DNA of 63,293 nucleotides from Sphingobacteriaceae bacterium (GCA_023251775.1 JAHEYC010000002.1:20416-83708); one strand, 5' to 3'; counted from the first letter of the stretch, positions 55,501 to 63,293 are shown. The notes: generated by a model not told the origin, from the letters alone. Made by a program: numbers and translations.

Positions 55501-55888
55501 CGGCGGAGTTTTAGGTGCCATGGAAACTATGTATCAACGTGGCAAGATCCAAGAAGAAAGTTTGTATTACGAAACATTAAAACATACAGGTGAATATCCT
55601 ATCATTGGTGTAAATACTTTTTTAAGTTCTAAAGGATCTCCAACTATCATTCCTCAAGAAGTTATTCGTTCAACTACCGAAGAAAAGGAATTTCAGATCA
55701 CAACAGTTCAAACTTTATGGAAAGCAAGCGGCGATAAAGGCCAGCAAATGCTTAAGGAAATTCAAGTGGTGGCAGTTAAGAACGGAAATCTTTTTAATTC
55801 GCTTATGGATGTTGTGAAATATTGCAGCCTTGGACAAATAACCAAGTCGTTATTTGAAGTAGGCGGACAGTATCGCCGCAATATGTAA
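52511..55888 (+). CDS. icmF: Fused acyl-CoA mutase with G-protein chaperone (IcmF)
   Basis: Coenzyme B12-dependent mutase in one 1125-residue chain. The N-terminal cobalamin-binding domain has lower ligand His24 in DGHDAA. The MeaB-like GTPase has P-loop GTGGAGKS at 202-209. The C-terminal mutase barrel contains [19 protein letters not shown]. This domain order defines IcmF, which interconverts isobutyryl- and n-butyryl-CoA and is often mis-annotated as methylmalonyl-CoA mutase. Specificity residues were not checked, so either activity is possible. It probably links branched-chain or propionate metabolism with the biotin carboxylase at the window end. Confidence 0.93.
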   Translation: METTPYQSKNKIRIVTAAALFDGHDAAINIMRRIMQSSGAEVIHLGHDRSVQEVVDCAIQEDANAIAITSYQGGHVEYFKYMHDLLKERGCGHIKLFGGGGGVILPTEIEELHKYGITKIYSPDDGRSLGLQGMINDLLKQSDFPLGLNLNGEVGYLKEKDHKSIAKLISAAENQNEESVAMLKKVKELAAASKVPVLGITGTGGAGKSSLVDELVRRFLIDFPEKQIGIVSVDPSKRKTGGALLGDRIRMNSIRNDRVFMCSMATRQSNLALSKHVQDAVDILKASGFDLIILETAGIGQSDTEITEHSDVSLYVMTPEYGAASQLEKIDMLEFADIIALNKFDKRGALDAIRDVKKQFKRNRNLWDTPDDKLPVYGSIASQFNDPGMNRLYIEVMNKIADKTGSKLTSHFASTNEMSEKIYIIPPARTRYLSEISENNRGYDKKALQQTELADKLYSIKNTIAAIKDSKMADKDRLVKSLEEEYGRVELDFDGHNRKILDTWEELKKQYQGDYYIFKVRDKEIKIKAHYESLSHTQISKIAVPRFKGWGDILQWNLQENFPGNFPYTAGIYPFKREGEDPTRMFAGEGGPERTNKRFHYVSKGLPAARLSTAFDSVTLYGNDPDHRPDIYGKIGNSGVSVCCLDDAKKLYSGFNLADPKTSVSMTINGPAAIIAAFFMNAAIDQQCELYIKEKGLEKEIDKKINDIYKTKGVARPKYFGDLPDGNDGLGLMLLGVTGDQVLPKDVYDKIKIQTLAQVRGTVQADILKEDQAQNTCIFSTEFSLRVMGDVQQYFIDNNVRNFYSVSISGYHIAEAGANPISQLAFTLSNGFTFVEYYLSRGMNIDSFAPNLSFFFSNGIDPEYSVIGRVARRIWAKAMKHKYGGNERSQMLKYHIQTSGRSLHAQEIDFNDIRTTLQALYAIYDNCNSLHTNAYDEAITTPTEGSVRRAMAIQLIINRELGLAKNENPLQGSFIIEELTDLVEEAVLKEFDSISERGGVLGAMETMYQRGKIQEESLYYETLKHTGEYPIIGVNTFLSSKGSPTIIPQEVIRSTTEEKEFQITTVQTLWKASGDKGQQMLKEIQVVAVKNGNLFNSLMDVVKYCSLGQITKSLFEVGGQYRRNM

Positions 55889-55918
55889 TTAACTATTTTT
55901 ATTCAAGAAATTTCTTTT

Positions 55919-56182
55919 TTATTTGGGCGTGCCCCCGCCGCTGGAATTAGCATGCGGGGTCGGGCTTTCGCCACTCGCTCTTTTTTATCTCAATGGAATT
56001 ACCCACGATAAAAAAGGAGCTCAAACAATGGCTCAATCCCTCACGCGGCAGTTTGGAAAGTTGGAGTGAAGCATGGAATTTCTTCAGGGATAATCCTTCG
56101 ACAAGCAGGCCTGTAGCGAAAAGCGCGGCGGCTAGCGAACTTCCATTAAGTTTTGAGTGAGCTCGCCGCCGCGCCCAAATAA
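55919..56182. mobile_element. GC-rich 264-bp element with inverted-repeat ends
   Basis: Ends TTATTTGGGCG (55919-55929) and CGCCCAAATAA (56172-56182) are perfect 11-bp inverted repeats. The interior is clearly more GC-rich than flanking DNA and holds a CCCCGC/GCGGGG hairpin near the left end and a 55-codon ORF. The left end recurs at position 1 of the window in the other orientation. It has no transposase, so it would be non-autonomous if mobile. Confidence 0.7.
55993..56160 (+). CDS. Small ORF inside the GC-rich element
   Basis: ATG to TGA, 55 codons, beginning MELPTIKKELKQWLNPSRGS and ending ELPLSFE. It is Trp-rich (three Trp in the first 30 residues) with Pro/Ser/Ala in its second half. 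It covers most of the element from just after the left hairpin to about 11 bp before the right inverted repeat. There is no clear promoter or RBS, and no family is recognised. It may be coding, a fragment of a larger gene, or chance. Confidence 0.35.
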   Translation: MELPTIKKELKQWLNPSRGSLESWSEAWNFFRDNPSTSRPVAKSAAASELPLSFE

Positions 56183-56284
56183 TTACATTAGAAATTGAAT
56201 GAGTAGCATAGAAATATACAATAGCTTTCCTATTTCTACACTTTAATTTATTTGAATGGCACTTGCATAGTGAAGTTCTATTAT

Positions 56285-56292
56285 TATATTTA
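56285..56292 (+). promoter_or_regulatory. -7-like box TATATTTA
   Basis: One mismatch from TAnnTTTG, 17 bp before the ATG of the SRPBCC/GyrI gene. Confidence 0.45.
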
Positions 56293-56309
56293 CTTAAAAT
56301 TTAAATATC

Positions 56310-57311
56310 ATGAAAAAAGTATTGTATGTAATTATCGGACTTGTTGTGGTGTATCTTATTTTATGTTTGATAGGCCCAAAAGATTCGAGTATCTCAAGAT
56401 CCATTGTGATCAATCAAAAACCTGAAGTGGTTAAAGCCCAATTATTGGATTTTAAATTCTTTAATGAGAAATGGTCGCCTTGGACCGAAAAAGATCCAAA
56501 CATGAAAATTGAATATTCCGGCGAAGTTGGAAAACCCGGTTGTAAATATGATTGGAGTGGAAATGATGAAGTAAAAAGCGGATCAATGGAATTTGTAGGA
56601 ATGATGGGAGATACCATCAAGCAAAAATTGACCTTTAAAGATTGGGGAATGATATCTGATATTTATTTGGTAACTACTCCTGAAGGTGAAGGTTGTAAAG
56701 TGAGTTGGAGCTTAAGCATGCCAATGGGTTTTATTTGGAGAGGAATGGGAATGTTTATGACAGGCGAAAAAGCAATGGGTGCTGATTTTGATAAAGGAAT
56801 TGCAAAAATGAAAACAGCAATGGAAAGTTTACAAGCAGTTGCCCCAACTGCAAATTACGAAGTAAAAGAAATGAACTGGGAAGCAAAAACATTTTACGGT
56901 ATAAGAGGTAAAATGGAATTTGTAAAACTCGCGGGTTTCTTTGGTGAAAGTTACGGAAAAATTGGTGCAGCCATGGGTAAAGCAAAACTACCTCAAAATG
57001 GTGCGCCAAAAGCTATTTATTTTTCGTTTGACGAAAAAACAATGACCGCTGACGTTGCAGCTGTGATGGAATTTGCCAACGGCACAAAATTAGCAGGACT
57101 TGAAAAATGGGAAACTCCTGCAAGTAAAGTTTTATTAATTGAATACTTTGGATCTTATGATAAATCAGGAGCTGCGCATTATGCTATGGATGCTTACATG
57201 AAGGAGAAAGGATTAACTCAGGGACTTGTATTAGAAGATTACATTACGGACCCTATAAACGAAAAGGATACAGCTAAATGGCAAACTAATATTTACTATA
57301 TGGTTAAGTAA
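56310..57311 (+). CDS. Membrane-anchored SRPBCC plus GyrI-like protein
   Basis: An N-terminal transmembrane helix (residues 4-22) is followed by a polyketide cyclase/START-like SRPBCC domain (about 28-170). A GyrI-like/effector-binding domain (about 180-333, YEVKEMNWEAKTFYGIRG ... YFGSYDKSGAAHYAM) completes it. Both domains bind small hydrophobic ligands in their families. 333 residues. It is a single gene with its own promoter and terminator. The role is unknown; a ligand-binding envelope protein is the cautious reading. Confidence 0.85.
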   Translation: MKKVLYVIIGLVVVYLILCLIGPKDSSISRSIVINQKPEVVKAQLLDFKFFNEKWSPWTEKDPNMKIEYSGEVGKPGCKYDWSGNDEVKSGSMEFVGMMGDTIKQKLTFKDWGMISDIYLVTTPEGEGCKVSWSLSMPMGFIWRGMGMFMTGEKAMGADFDKGIAKMKTAMESLQAVAPTANYEVKEMNWEAKTFYGIRGKMEFVKLAGFFGESYGKIGAAMGKAKLPQNGAPKAIYFSFDEKTMTADVAAVMEFANGTKLAGLEKWETPASKVLLIEYFGSYDKSGAAHYAMDAYMKEKGLTQGLVLEDYITDPINEKDTAKWQTNIYYMVK

Positions 57312-57335
57312 TAAACCAGGTCAGTATAAAATAAA

Positions 57336-57370
57336 AAATCCCTCACGGTGTTGTGAGGGATTTTTTTTAT
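57336..57370 (+). terminator. Terminator of the SRPBCC/GyrI gene
   Basis: AAATCCCTCAC (57336-57346), loop GGTGTT, GTGAGGGATTT (57353-57363), then more T. It also faces the stop of the leftward zinc-ribbon gene. Confidence 0.92.
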
Positions 57371-57386
57371 GATGAATAATTAATTT

Positions 57387-58160
57387 TTATTTTACCTCTA
57401 CGCCTGTATCAGGAATAAGCATTCCATCTACTAGAACTCTTCCGCAATGTTCGCAAACAATTATTTTTTTGTTTGTGCGGATGTCTAACTGACGTTGAGG
57501 TGGAATTTTATTGAAACAACCGCCACATGCATCACGTTCTACAGCCACAACAGCTAATCCGTTACGAGTGTTCGCACGAATGCGTTTGTAAGCGTTCAAT
57601 AAACGATCTTCGATCTCAGCAGAAGCAGTAGCACTGTCGATGATCAATTGCTTCTCGTCCTTTTCAGTTTCAGCAATGATCTCGTCCAATTCACTCTTCT
57701 TTACCTTAAGATCCTTTTTTCTTTCTTCAAATTCTTCGCGACTCTTCTCTAAAGTTTCGGTTTTGATCGTAACTCCAGCTTTAGCTTCCTTGATACGCTT
57801 TTCAGCTAATTGGATCTCTAGATTTTGGAATTCAATTTCTTTAGTGATCGCATCGTACTCACGATTGTTACGTACTTTATTTTGTTGCGATTCGTATTTT
57901 TTAATGTTCGATTGAAAATCCTTGATCGCTTGTTTTTTCTCGTTCAATTGATTCTCTAATTCTGCCAATTCTTCTTCCAAATTAACAACACGAGTTTCTA
58001 ATCCTGCTACTGTATCTTCCAGGTCGCTTACCTCTAAAGGTAATTCACCACGAATGATGCGTAAACGATCAATTTTAGTGTCAATTAATTGTAATGAGTA
58101 CAGAGACTTTAATTTTCCTTCAACTGAAGCATCAATTTTTTCTTTGATTTTTGCGCACAT
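57387..58160 (-). CDS. Coiled-coil C4 zinc-ribbon protein
   Basis: Residues about 15-190 form a long coiled coil. The C-terminus has a C4 zinc ribbon with CGGCFNKIPP and CEHCGR. This is the CT398/C4-type zinc ribbon (zf-RING_7) family, 257 residues. It starts 4 bp after the Nif3 stop, and this gene order (Nif3 then zinc ribbon) recurs in Bacteroidota. Binding partners are not established. Confidence 0.92.
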   Translation of the reverse strand: MCAKIKEKIDASVEGKLKSLYSLQLIDTKIDRLRIIRGELPLEVSDLEDTVAGLETRVVNLEEELAELENQLNEKKQAIKDFQSNIKKYESQQNKVRNNREYDAITKEIEFQNLEIQLAEKRIKEAKAGVTIKTETLEKSREEFEERKKDLKVKKSELDEIIAETEKDEKQLIIDSATASAEIEDRLLNAYKRIRANTRNGLAVVAVERDACGGCFNKIPPQRQLDIRTNKKIIVCEHCGRVLVDGMLIPDTGVEVK

Positions 58161-58163
58161 ATC

Positions 58164-59261
58164 TTAAAAATAATTTACCGGGTTAGTATTGGTCTTCGAT
58201 AAATGGATTGCGAATTTAGGGAATTTTTCTGTAATTATTTCATAAAAAAGCTCGGGTGTAAACTGCTCAGATTCATGATGTCCTATGTCTAAAAGCAGAA
58301 TTTTGCCCTCTGCATCAAAAAATTCGTGGTATTTAAAATCAGATGTTATATAACTATCTGCTTTTGAACCTATTGCATTTTTCAATAAAAACTGACCACT
58401 TCCCCCGCAAATAGCCACTTTTTTGATGTTTTTATTTGTTAAAGGGGTATGTTTTAGGGTTTTTAAATGAAAAGCCGTTTTTACATGGGTCATAAAGTCC
58501 TTTTCGGAGAGTTCTTTTTCCAATTCTCCAATAATTCCACTCCCAATTTTTAGATGGGTATTATTTAAGGGATAAATATCGTACGCAGCTTCCTCATAGG
58601 GATGGGCCGCGATCATGGCCGAAACAATTCGGTTTTGGTTATGTGCTTCAAAAATGGTCTCAATCCTTACTTCAGGTTCTTTATTTAATTTATTTGCTTC
58701 TCCTGTAAATGGTTTTGCATTTTCATTGCCTTTAAATGTTCCTGTTCCATCTGCATTAAAACTGCAATGACTATAATCGCCAATAGTTCCTCCGCCATTT
58801 GAAAAAATTGCTTCGCGAATTGCCTCGGCATGTGTGGCCGGTGCAAACACCACCAGTTTTTTTAAGAGTTCGGTTTTTGGAGAAAGTATTTTGATATTTT
58901 TCAATCCAAGTTTCTCGGCAATTTTTGCATTCACTCCGTCAATTACATTATCAATGTTGGTATGACAAGCATAAATAGCAATATCTTTTTTAATGGATGA
59001 AATAATTGTGCGCTCAACGTAATTACTTCCGGTTAGTTTTTTCAAACCTTTAAATACAATTGGGTGATGCGCAATAATTAAATTACATTTTTTTTGAAGA
59101 GCTTCTTCGATCACTGCTTCGGTGCAATCCAAGCTAAACAAAACACCGGCGCATTCGGCATTTGAATTACCGGTAATTAATCCGGCATTATCATAATCTT
59201 CTTGTAAATGGAGTGGAGCAAATGCTTCTATGGCATTTGTAATGTCTTTAATTAATGGCAT
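58164..59261 (-). CDS. Nif3-like dinuclear metal-centre protein
   Basis: Nif3/YbgI family (formerly GTP cyclohydrolase I type 2). Metal ligands are seen in IIAHHPIVFKGLKK, CHTNIDN and LLDIGHHESEQF. The central insertion (about 130-230) is the PII/CutA-like domain of the longer Nif3 type, giving 365 residues. Function is unresolved despite structures. It is 2 bp from the upstream coiled-coil gene's stop and coupled to the zinc-ribbon gene. Confidence 0.94.
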   Translation of the reverse strand: MPLIKDITNAIEAFAPLHLQEDYDNAGLITGNSNAECAGVLFSLDCTEAVIEEALQKKCNLIIAHHPIVFKGLKKLTGSNYVERTIISSIKKDIAIYACHTNIDNVIDGVNAKIAEKLGLKNIKILSPKTELLKKLVVFAPATHAEAIREAIFSNGGGTIGDYSHCSFNADGTGTFKGNENAKPFTGEANKLNKEPEVRIETIFEAHNQNRIVSAMIAAHPYEEAAYDIYPLNNTHLKIGSGIIGELEKELSEKDFMTHVKTAFHLKTLKHTPLTNKNIKKVAICGGSGQFLLKNAIGSKADSYITSDFKYHEFFDAEGKILLLDIGHHESEQFTPELFYEIITEKFPKFAIHLSKTNTNPVNYF

Positions 59262-59262
59262 A

Positions 59263-60150
59263 TTAATTAATACTGTCTAATTTCTTTTTTACTTCATCGC
59301 GATTCTTTTTCGCGGTCTCTATTTCTTCTTTTTTCTTTTTCTGATCTTCTTCGTTGGTCTTTATATCCTTCTCGGCTTTTTTGATCTTCTCTTTATAGTC
59401 TTCAATATCGTTCTTAAGATCTTTCTCATCTTTTTGAAGATCCTTTAACTGATCTTCCAATTTATCCAATATTTTTTTTGAAGATTTTGCTTGCTCACTC
59501 ACGGCATCGCTACTGGCGCTCACTACTTTCTTTTGCACATTTACTTCCCCTTCTTTCTTTTTTACTTCGGCTTGTTTGGTGATCAGATCTTTTTCGGCCT
59601 TTGTAATTTTAGCATTGTAATCTGTAATGTCATTGTGCAGGTCTTTGTTATCTTTCTCAAGATCTTTTTGTTTGTCTTCTTGCTTTGCTAATTCTTTTTC
59701 TGCATCTTTTAAACGTTGTTCAATTGGTTCCTTGGTCATTTTTATGGCGAACTCTTTCATCATCTTCTCAACAAATTTTACTTTGTCCGAATGTTCTCCG
59801 CCTTTCATATACATGCCGCCAAGATCAACGGCTGTACTCATTTTAATGGTCTTGTCTTTTTTGTTCTCGTCAAACTTGGTATAAAAATCAACGGTATTTG
59901 CGCCCCAATCTTTAATTAAGATATTATCTCCAAACACTTCGTTATTATCTTCTTTTACTTTATCGTATTTAAAATCCTTCAACACTTTTTTCCATTCGCT
60001 TATCACATCATCCAATTTGGCTTCCATAATTGTGGTAGTAACCGCATTTTGCGAACCGGTACTGAATTTTTCGTTAGACTCACTCACCGAAATTTTTTGC
60101 GCGCTAACTGAAAGCGCCAAAAAACAAATACATGTAATAATTTTCTTCAT
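59263..60150 (-). CDS. Secreted coiled-coil protein with internal duplication
   Basis: Signal peptide (MKKIITCICFLALSVSA) then a small globular domain (about 20-130) with DWGANTVDFYTKFDENKK. A Lys/Glu-rich coiled coil follows, in which a segment of about 50 residues occurs twice (KDLEKDNKDLHNDITDY... and KDLQKDEKDLKNDIEDY...). Unknown family, 295 residues. It precedes Nif3 by 2 bp in the same direction. Confidence 0.8.
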   Translation of the reverse strand: MKKIITCICFLALSVSAQKISVSESNEKFSTGSQNAVTTTIMEAKLDDVISEWKKVLKDFKYDKVKEDNNEVFGDNILIKDWGANTVDFYTKFDENKKDKTIKMSTAVDLGGMYMKGGEHSDKVKFVEKMMKEFAIKMTKEPIEQRLKDAEKELAKQEDKQKDLEKDNKDLHNDITDYNAKITKAEKDLITKQAEVKKKEGEVNVQKKVVSASSDAVSEQAKSSKKILDKLEDQLKDLQKDEKDLKNDIEDYKEKIKKAEKDIKTNEEDQKKKKEEIETAKKNRDEVKKKLDSIN

Positions 60151-60198
60151 ACTGTTATTTTAATTTGTCTCGGCTTCGCCTCGACTGTATTCTTTTTT

Positions 60199-60301
60199 GC
60201 CACGAATTACACGAATTTACACTAATCGAGACGTATAATAATTTCACTAAACTAAACCCACAAGTGCACACAGATTAGTGACAATTAGTGAAATTCGTGG
60301 C
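60199..60301. repeat. Palindromic intergenic repeat, CCACGAATT type
   Basis: 29-bp arms: GCCACGAATTACACGAATTT... at the left, and in reverse complement GCCACGAATTTCACTAATTG... at the right, with few mismatches around a 45-bp spacer. It is the same family as 9467-9579. Confidence 0.8.
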
Positions 60302-60334
60302 TAATTTTCACTAAAGTTCGCAGCGTAGCTGCGA

Positions 60335-60571
60335 TCAATCCAGATCCCAAACGCTTCTTCTCTTCTTGTAATAAAATGGTTTGAAATAATTTTTGTTCTC
60401 TAAAATAAAAGCCATGATGAAATAAATAATGATGGGGCTTCCGAACGTAAAAAACGAAAGATAAATAAAGTACATACGAACGGTTGTGGTTCTAATTCCT
60501 AATTTTTTACCCCACCATTCGCATACACCAAATGCTTTTTGTTCAAACCATTGTGCTATCTTGGTTACCAT
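60335..60571 (-). CDS. PspC-domain membrane protein
   Basis: Short PspC protein: MVTKIAQWFEQKAFGVCEWWGKKLGI followed by a transmembrane helix (YLSFFTFGSPIIIYFIMAFIL). The start at 60571 is chosen over a longer ORF because a perfect -7 box lies 3 bp upstream and the longer reading overlaps the DUF2851 gene. About 78 residues, typical for stand-alone PspC. Confidence 0.85.
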   Translation of the reverse strand: MVTKIAQWFEQKAFGVCEWWGKKLGIRTTTVRMYFIYLSFFTFGSPIIIYFIMAFILENKNYFKPFYYKKRRSVWDLD

Positions 60572-60574
60572 GCC

Positions 60575-60582
60575 CAAATATA
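60575..60582 (-). promoter_or_regulatory. -7 box TATATTTG for pspC inside the DUF2851 end region
   Basis: On the minus strand TATATTTG is followed by GGC and then the ATG, so the mRNA would be leaderless or nearly so. Confidence 0.5.
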
Positions 60583-60588
60583 ACGAAT

Positions 60589-61872
60589 TTAAGTCTTTGT
60601 TTGTAAGATAGAGGCTCCAATACCGCAATTCAAACAGCCCTTTTTTGAACAATAATTGTCGTTAAGGTTTATAAGTCCCTGGCTCACCAGGCCCGAGCGC
60701 CGTCCGCAATTTAAAGATGTGTAATGTTTGGTTTTCAGATTACTCTCAAACTTAACTTGCTCAAGGATCTCGAGGGCAAGATCTTGGTAATGCTCTTTGT
60801 TTAATTTTTTGCCATAAAAGAAAAAGAAATAACTGAAGGTATTAATAAGGATATTTTGAATTGAATCTTCTCCTAACCTTAGATCGAATGCACTTTTTTT
60901 ACCATCGGCTTTGTAGTGATCTTTCCAATAGCCAATTGGTTCAACATGCAATACCTTTTTTATGGAAGCGAAACTAACATAACTCTGTGGTTCGGAAATA
61001 AGTTTGGGATCTTTATGAATTAATTGCGCAAATTGTGCTAAACGTAAACCGGGAAAATTGGCGGGACGCAAACGCGAATGTTTAAAGATCTCTTTTTTAA
61101 GTGTGCTCAATTTGTATTTGTTCTTTAAAAATTCATATTCGCTTTGCAGATTGCGTAAATATTTATCGTCGAATTGATCGTCCAATAAACCTGCTGTGCC
61201 TAAAAGCAAAGCTTCTAATTGTTTAAGATCGTGCGTGTGCTTCAACAAGATATTCACGGTCAAATAATTTGCCAACAATTCAAATGGCAAAGCGTTCACT
61301 TTAAATCCAAAATTCTTCAATAATACTGCATAAAATGTTTGGGTAAAATCGTTATTAAAATTGGAGAACAACTTTTCAATACTCTCCATTTTAGTTTCTA
61401 AGCGCTCAATGGCCATGCGGCTTATCCACGACGAGCCTTTTAATTCATCAACATCTTTTAATTGATTTTGGCAGGGTAATTCTGTTTTTGAATCGATCAG
61501 TTTTTCATAATTCTCAATAAAATGATCTGGTAGAAGTTCTTTGAGTTCTAAAACTTCTACATTGTTATTAATGTTTTGCGGAATACTTTTATCGGCATTC
61601 AATACCACGTGCAAAATAATATTATCGTAACTCTTATCTTCTTGATGCTTGTGTTTTAACCAATCGCTGCTGTTCACGTGGATCTCAATATTTCCTGCAA
61701 GCGTTACATCATCAACTTTTATTTTAGCATTAAAAAAATCAGCACCTGCATCGCGGTTCAGTTCGCCTTGTTTAATAACTTCAATGCGTTTGCCACTCTT
61801 CGAAATTAAGGGAAGAGGCTTTAAAATTCTATACTGCCATGCAAATTGGAGTAGGTCTTCGTTTGGATTCAT
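60589..61872 (-). CDS. DUF2851 family protein
   Basis: Bacteroidota-typical DUF2851 family. The N-terminus NEDLLQFAWQYRILKPLPL, GAGADFFNAKI-like RDAGADFFNAKIKVDD and HVNSSDWLKHKH are diagnostic. The C-terminus has a CSKKGCLNCGIG cysteine cluster. It is 427 residues, cytosolic and of unknown function. Confidence 0.93.
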   Translation of the reverse strand: MNPNEDLLQFAWQYRILKPLPLISKSGKRIEVIKQGELNRDAGADFFNAKIKVDDVTLAGNIEIHVNSSDWLKHKHQEDKSYDNIILHVVLNADKSIPQNINNNVEVLELKELLPDHFIENYEKLIDSKTELPCQNQLKDVDELKGSSWISRMAIERLETKMESIEKLFSNFNNDFTQTFYAVLLKNFGFKVNALPFELLANYLTVNILLKHTHDLKQLEALLLGTAGLLDDQFDDKYLRNLQSEYEFLKNKYKLSTLKKEIFKHSRLRPANFPGLRLAQFAQLIHKDPKLISEPQSYVSFASIKKVLHVEPIGYWKDHYKADGKKSAFDLRLGEDSIQNILINTFSYFFFFYGKKLNKEHYQDLALEILEQVKFESNLKTKHYTSLNCGRRSGLVSQGLINLNDNYCSKKGCLNCGIGASILQTKT

Positions 61873-61929
61873 TCCTCAAAGTTACTGCACGAACTAAGGA
61901 TTGATTGCTATAAATTGTAGTAATTACTT

Positions 61930-62007
61930 AATTAGTGAGTTAGTGATTTGGTGAATTCGCGAGTTTGTGGATAAATCACCAACTAACTAATTCATAACTC
62001 ACTAATT
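61930..62007. repeat. Palindrome with TTAGTGAGTTA arms
   Basis: Perfect 13-bp ends AATTAGTGAGTTA and TAACTCACTAATT, with further TGATTTGGTGA/TCACC-type pairing inside. It is intergenic between DUF2851 and YdcF, and loosely related to the CCACGAATT family. Confidence 0.75.
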
Positions 62008-62009
62008 GA

Positions 62010-62792
62010 TCAGGCGTAGCCCTTCATCTTATAAATCAAATAGCCCACCCATTCGTGCAAGAGAAAACGAAGATTAAAAGCTGCATCGGTATTCGGAATA
62101 AAAAGATGATCCAAGGTAAATCGCCTTATGCCACTTATTCTATCGGTAGTATAAGCCGTGATATTTGTAAAACCTGCTTTTTTGAACACCGCCAAAGCTC
62201 GTGGCATATGATAAGCTGACGTTACCAATAAAAATTTAGAGTTCACTAAACTATCTCCCAAAAGCTTTTTTGTGAAAATGGCATTTTCGTAAGTGTTCCT
62301 GCTTTCGCTTTCGATCATCATAACGCTATCCGGGATCTGGATCTCGCGTAAATATTTTTGTACATACAATCCTTCTTTCTTTTCCGGAAATTCAATACTT
62401 CCCGATCCTCCTGTGTAAATGATCTTATCAATTCGTCCCGTTTTATAAAGCCTAATGGTTTGAAACAAACGATCGCCGCTGTGAGTAAAATTTATTTTCT
62501 TCAAACGCAGATCCACATCGCCAATTCCTCCCAAAACAATAGCGCCGGCATAATGTGTGGTTGTAAGATCATGATCGATCGTTTCAGTTTCGTAACTTCT
62601 AAATAATTCATCCACAATAAATGAATTGCACGAAATATATAATACAATTACTGCAGCGATGCGTAATTTTTTTGCACGCGTTTCAATTTTCGTAAAAAAC
62701 GAATACACCAATAAACCAAATACCCACATGAGTGGAGAAAGGATAAATCCTAATATTTTAGAAAGGATAAAAAACACGTTTAAAATTAGCAA
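62010..62792 (-). CDS. YdcF/SanA-like DUF218 membrane protein
   Basis: N-terminal transmembrane segments then a DUF218 domain with GAIVLGGIGD, IYTGGSGS, ESRNTYENA and LVTSAYHMPRAL, which are the ElyC/SanA/YdcF motifs. The family is linked to envelope polysaccharide metabolism in E. coli. Start is TTG at 62792 or GTG at 62777; no ATG is available after the upstream stop. 260 residues. Divergent from the biotin carboxylase gene. Confidence 0.9.
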   Translation of the reverse strand: MLILNVFFILSKILGFILSPLMWVFGLLVYSFFTKIETRAKKLRIAAVIVLYISCNSFIVDELFRSYETETIDHDLTTTHYAGAIVLGGIGDVDLRLKKINFTHSGDRLFQTIRLYKTGRIDKIIYTGGSGSIEFPEKKEGLYVQKYLREIQIPDSVMMIESESRNTYENAIFTKKLLGDSLVNSKFLLVTSAYHMPRALAVFKKAGFTNITAYTTDRISGIRRFTLDHLFIPNTDAAFNLRFLLHEWVGYLIYKMKGYA

Positions 62793-62836
62793 TTATTACC
62801 TGAAAAATCGCTGTTTATAGTTAGGCATTAAAGACT

Positions 62837-62844
62837 TATATTTA
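62837..62844 (+). promoter_or_regulatory. -7-like box TATATTTA
   Basis: One mismatch from TAnnTTTG, 17 bp before the biotin carboxylase ATG. Confidence 0.45.
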
Positions 62845-62861
62845 CGCTTTAACACAATTGT

Positions 62862-63293
62862 ATGAAAAAGATACTTATTGCAAATAGAGGGGAAATAGCA
62901 TTGCGTGTAATGAAAAGCGCTCGGGAAATGGGCATTAAAACAGTTGCCATTTATTCGGAAGCCGATAGGAATGCGCCCTTTGTAAAATATGCCGATGAGG
63001 CTGTTTGTGTTGGTCCGCCCCCAAGTTCGCAATCGTATTTACAAGGCGATAAGATCATTCAAATTTGTAAGGATCTTAAGGCAGATGGAATTCACCCCGG
63101 TTATGGTTTTTTAAGTGAGAATGCTGATTTTGCACGTAAGGTAAAAAAAGCAGGTATTATTTTTATTGGTCCTAGTGCCGAAAGTATGGACCTGATGGGC
63201 GATAAATTAAGTGCCAAAGCAACTGCAAAAAAATATAAAGTGCCAATGATCCCAGGATCGGATGGCGCAATAAGCGATGTAAAAGAAGCGATC
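62862..63293 (+). CDS. Biotin carboxylase subunit, 5' part only
   Basis: 144 codons from ATG to the window edge; frame open throughout. [32 protein letters not shown] and [15 protein letters not shown] are the biotin carboxylase N-terminal and early ATP-grasp motifs. It may be acetyl-CoA carboxylase AccC or a propionyl-/other acyl-CoA carboxylase alpha chain; the rest of the gene is needed to tell. Truncated by the window, not by mutation. Confidence 0.93.
   Translation, partial: MKKILIANRGEIALRVMKSAREMGIKTVAIYSEADRNAPFVKYADEAVCVGPPPSSQSYLQGDKIIQICKDLKADGIHPGYGFLSENADFARKVKKAGIIFIGPSAESMDLMGDKLSAKATAKKYKVPMIPGSDGAISDVKEAI

Overview
The window comes from a moderately AT-rich chromosome of a Bacteroidota bacterium. 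Three things point there: five proteins ending in a type IX secretion (T9SS) sorting domain with the YPNP-type motif; many genes preceded by the Bacteroidota -7 promoter box TAnnTTTG (most often TATATTTG or TATCTTTR); and family content typical of the phylum (GSCFA, DUF2851, Reg_prop and LytS-type kinases with LytTR regulators, TPR-SpoIIE phosphatase). There are no rRNAs, no CRISPR array, no prophage and no transposase. Two tRNAs are present: Lys(TTT) and Glu(TTC).

Layout. 0-12.4 kb: housekeeping and conserved genes (typA, GSCFA protein, CCA-adding enzyme, MFS exporter, DUF2461, a methyltransferase-like lipoprotein, YceH/DUF480, a TerB-DnaJ protein, a patatin phospholipase), with a candidate structured small RNA at about 9.32-9.45 kb. 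12.4-18.2 kb: tRNA-Lys with a cluster of hairpins, a secreted C10 cysteine peptidase, a TPR/LytS kinase with its LytTR regulator, and a DegT-type aminotransferase resembling KdnA. 18.3-25.4 kb: a leftward run of tightly packed genes (amidohydrolase, metallo-beta-lactamase hydrolase, beta-barrel-like protein, DAO oxidoreductase, RimB-like protease, RimK ligase, M14 AstE-like hydrolase), followed by a VOC protein and a secreted unknown. 25.4-28.8 kb: rlmN, polyprenyl synthase, a MORN-like lipoprotein and clpP. 29-34.7 kb: an ECF sigma factor overlapping an inner-membrane/beta-barrel fusion protein, a PKD-repeat T9SS protein, a rhodanese and a small cytosolic protein.

34.8-52 kb is the accessory surface and signalling region: a TPR histidine kinase; a Reg_prop kinase with LytTR regulator; and, divergent from that pair, two tandem paralogous seven-repeat propeller/Ig-like T9SS proteins followed by a TPR-SpoIIE phosphatase, a small T9SS protein and a collagen-like protein. 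52.2-63.3 kb: tRNA-Glu, the fused acyl-CoA mutase IcmF, an unusual GC-rich 264-bp element carrying a small ORF, an SRPBCC/GyrI protein, zinc-ribbon and Nif3 proteins, a coiled-coil secreted protein, DUF2851, PspC, YdcF, and the start of a biotin carboxylase cut by the window end.

The sequence features least explained by ordinary genes are non-coding or repeat-like: a 157-bp palindrome upstream of clpP with outward-facing -7 boxes in its ends, a GC-rich inverted-repeat element with a 55-codon ORF (a second end lies at position 1), a family of CCACGAATT-type palindromes, a nested pair of TGAGC/TTGTCGAAG repeats inside a coding linker, and the small RNA candidate. Among proteins, the sigma factor/barrel fusion, the RimB-RimK-M14 set and the propeller/SpoIIE cluster are the most interesting. 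All functions are read from sequence motifs by eye; no database search was possible.
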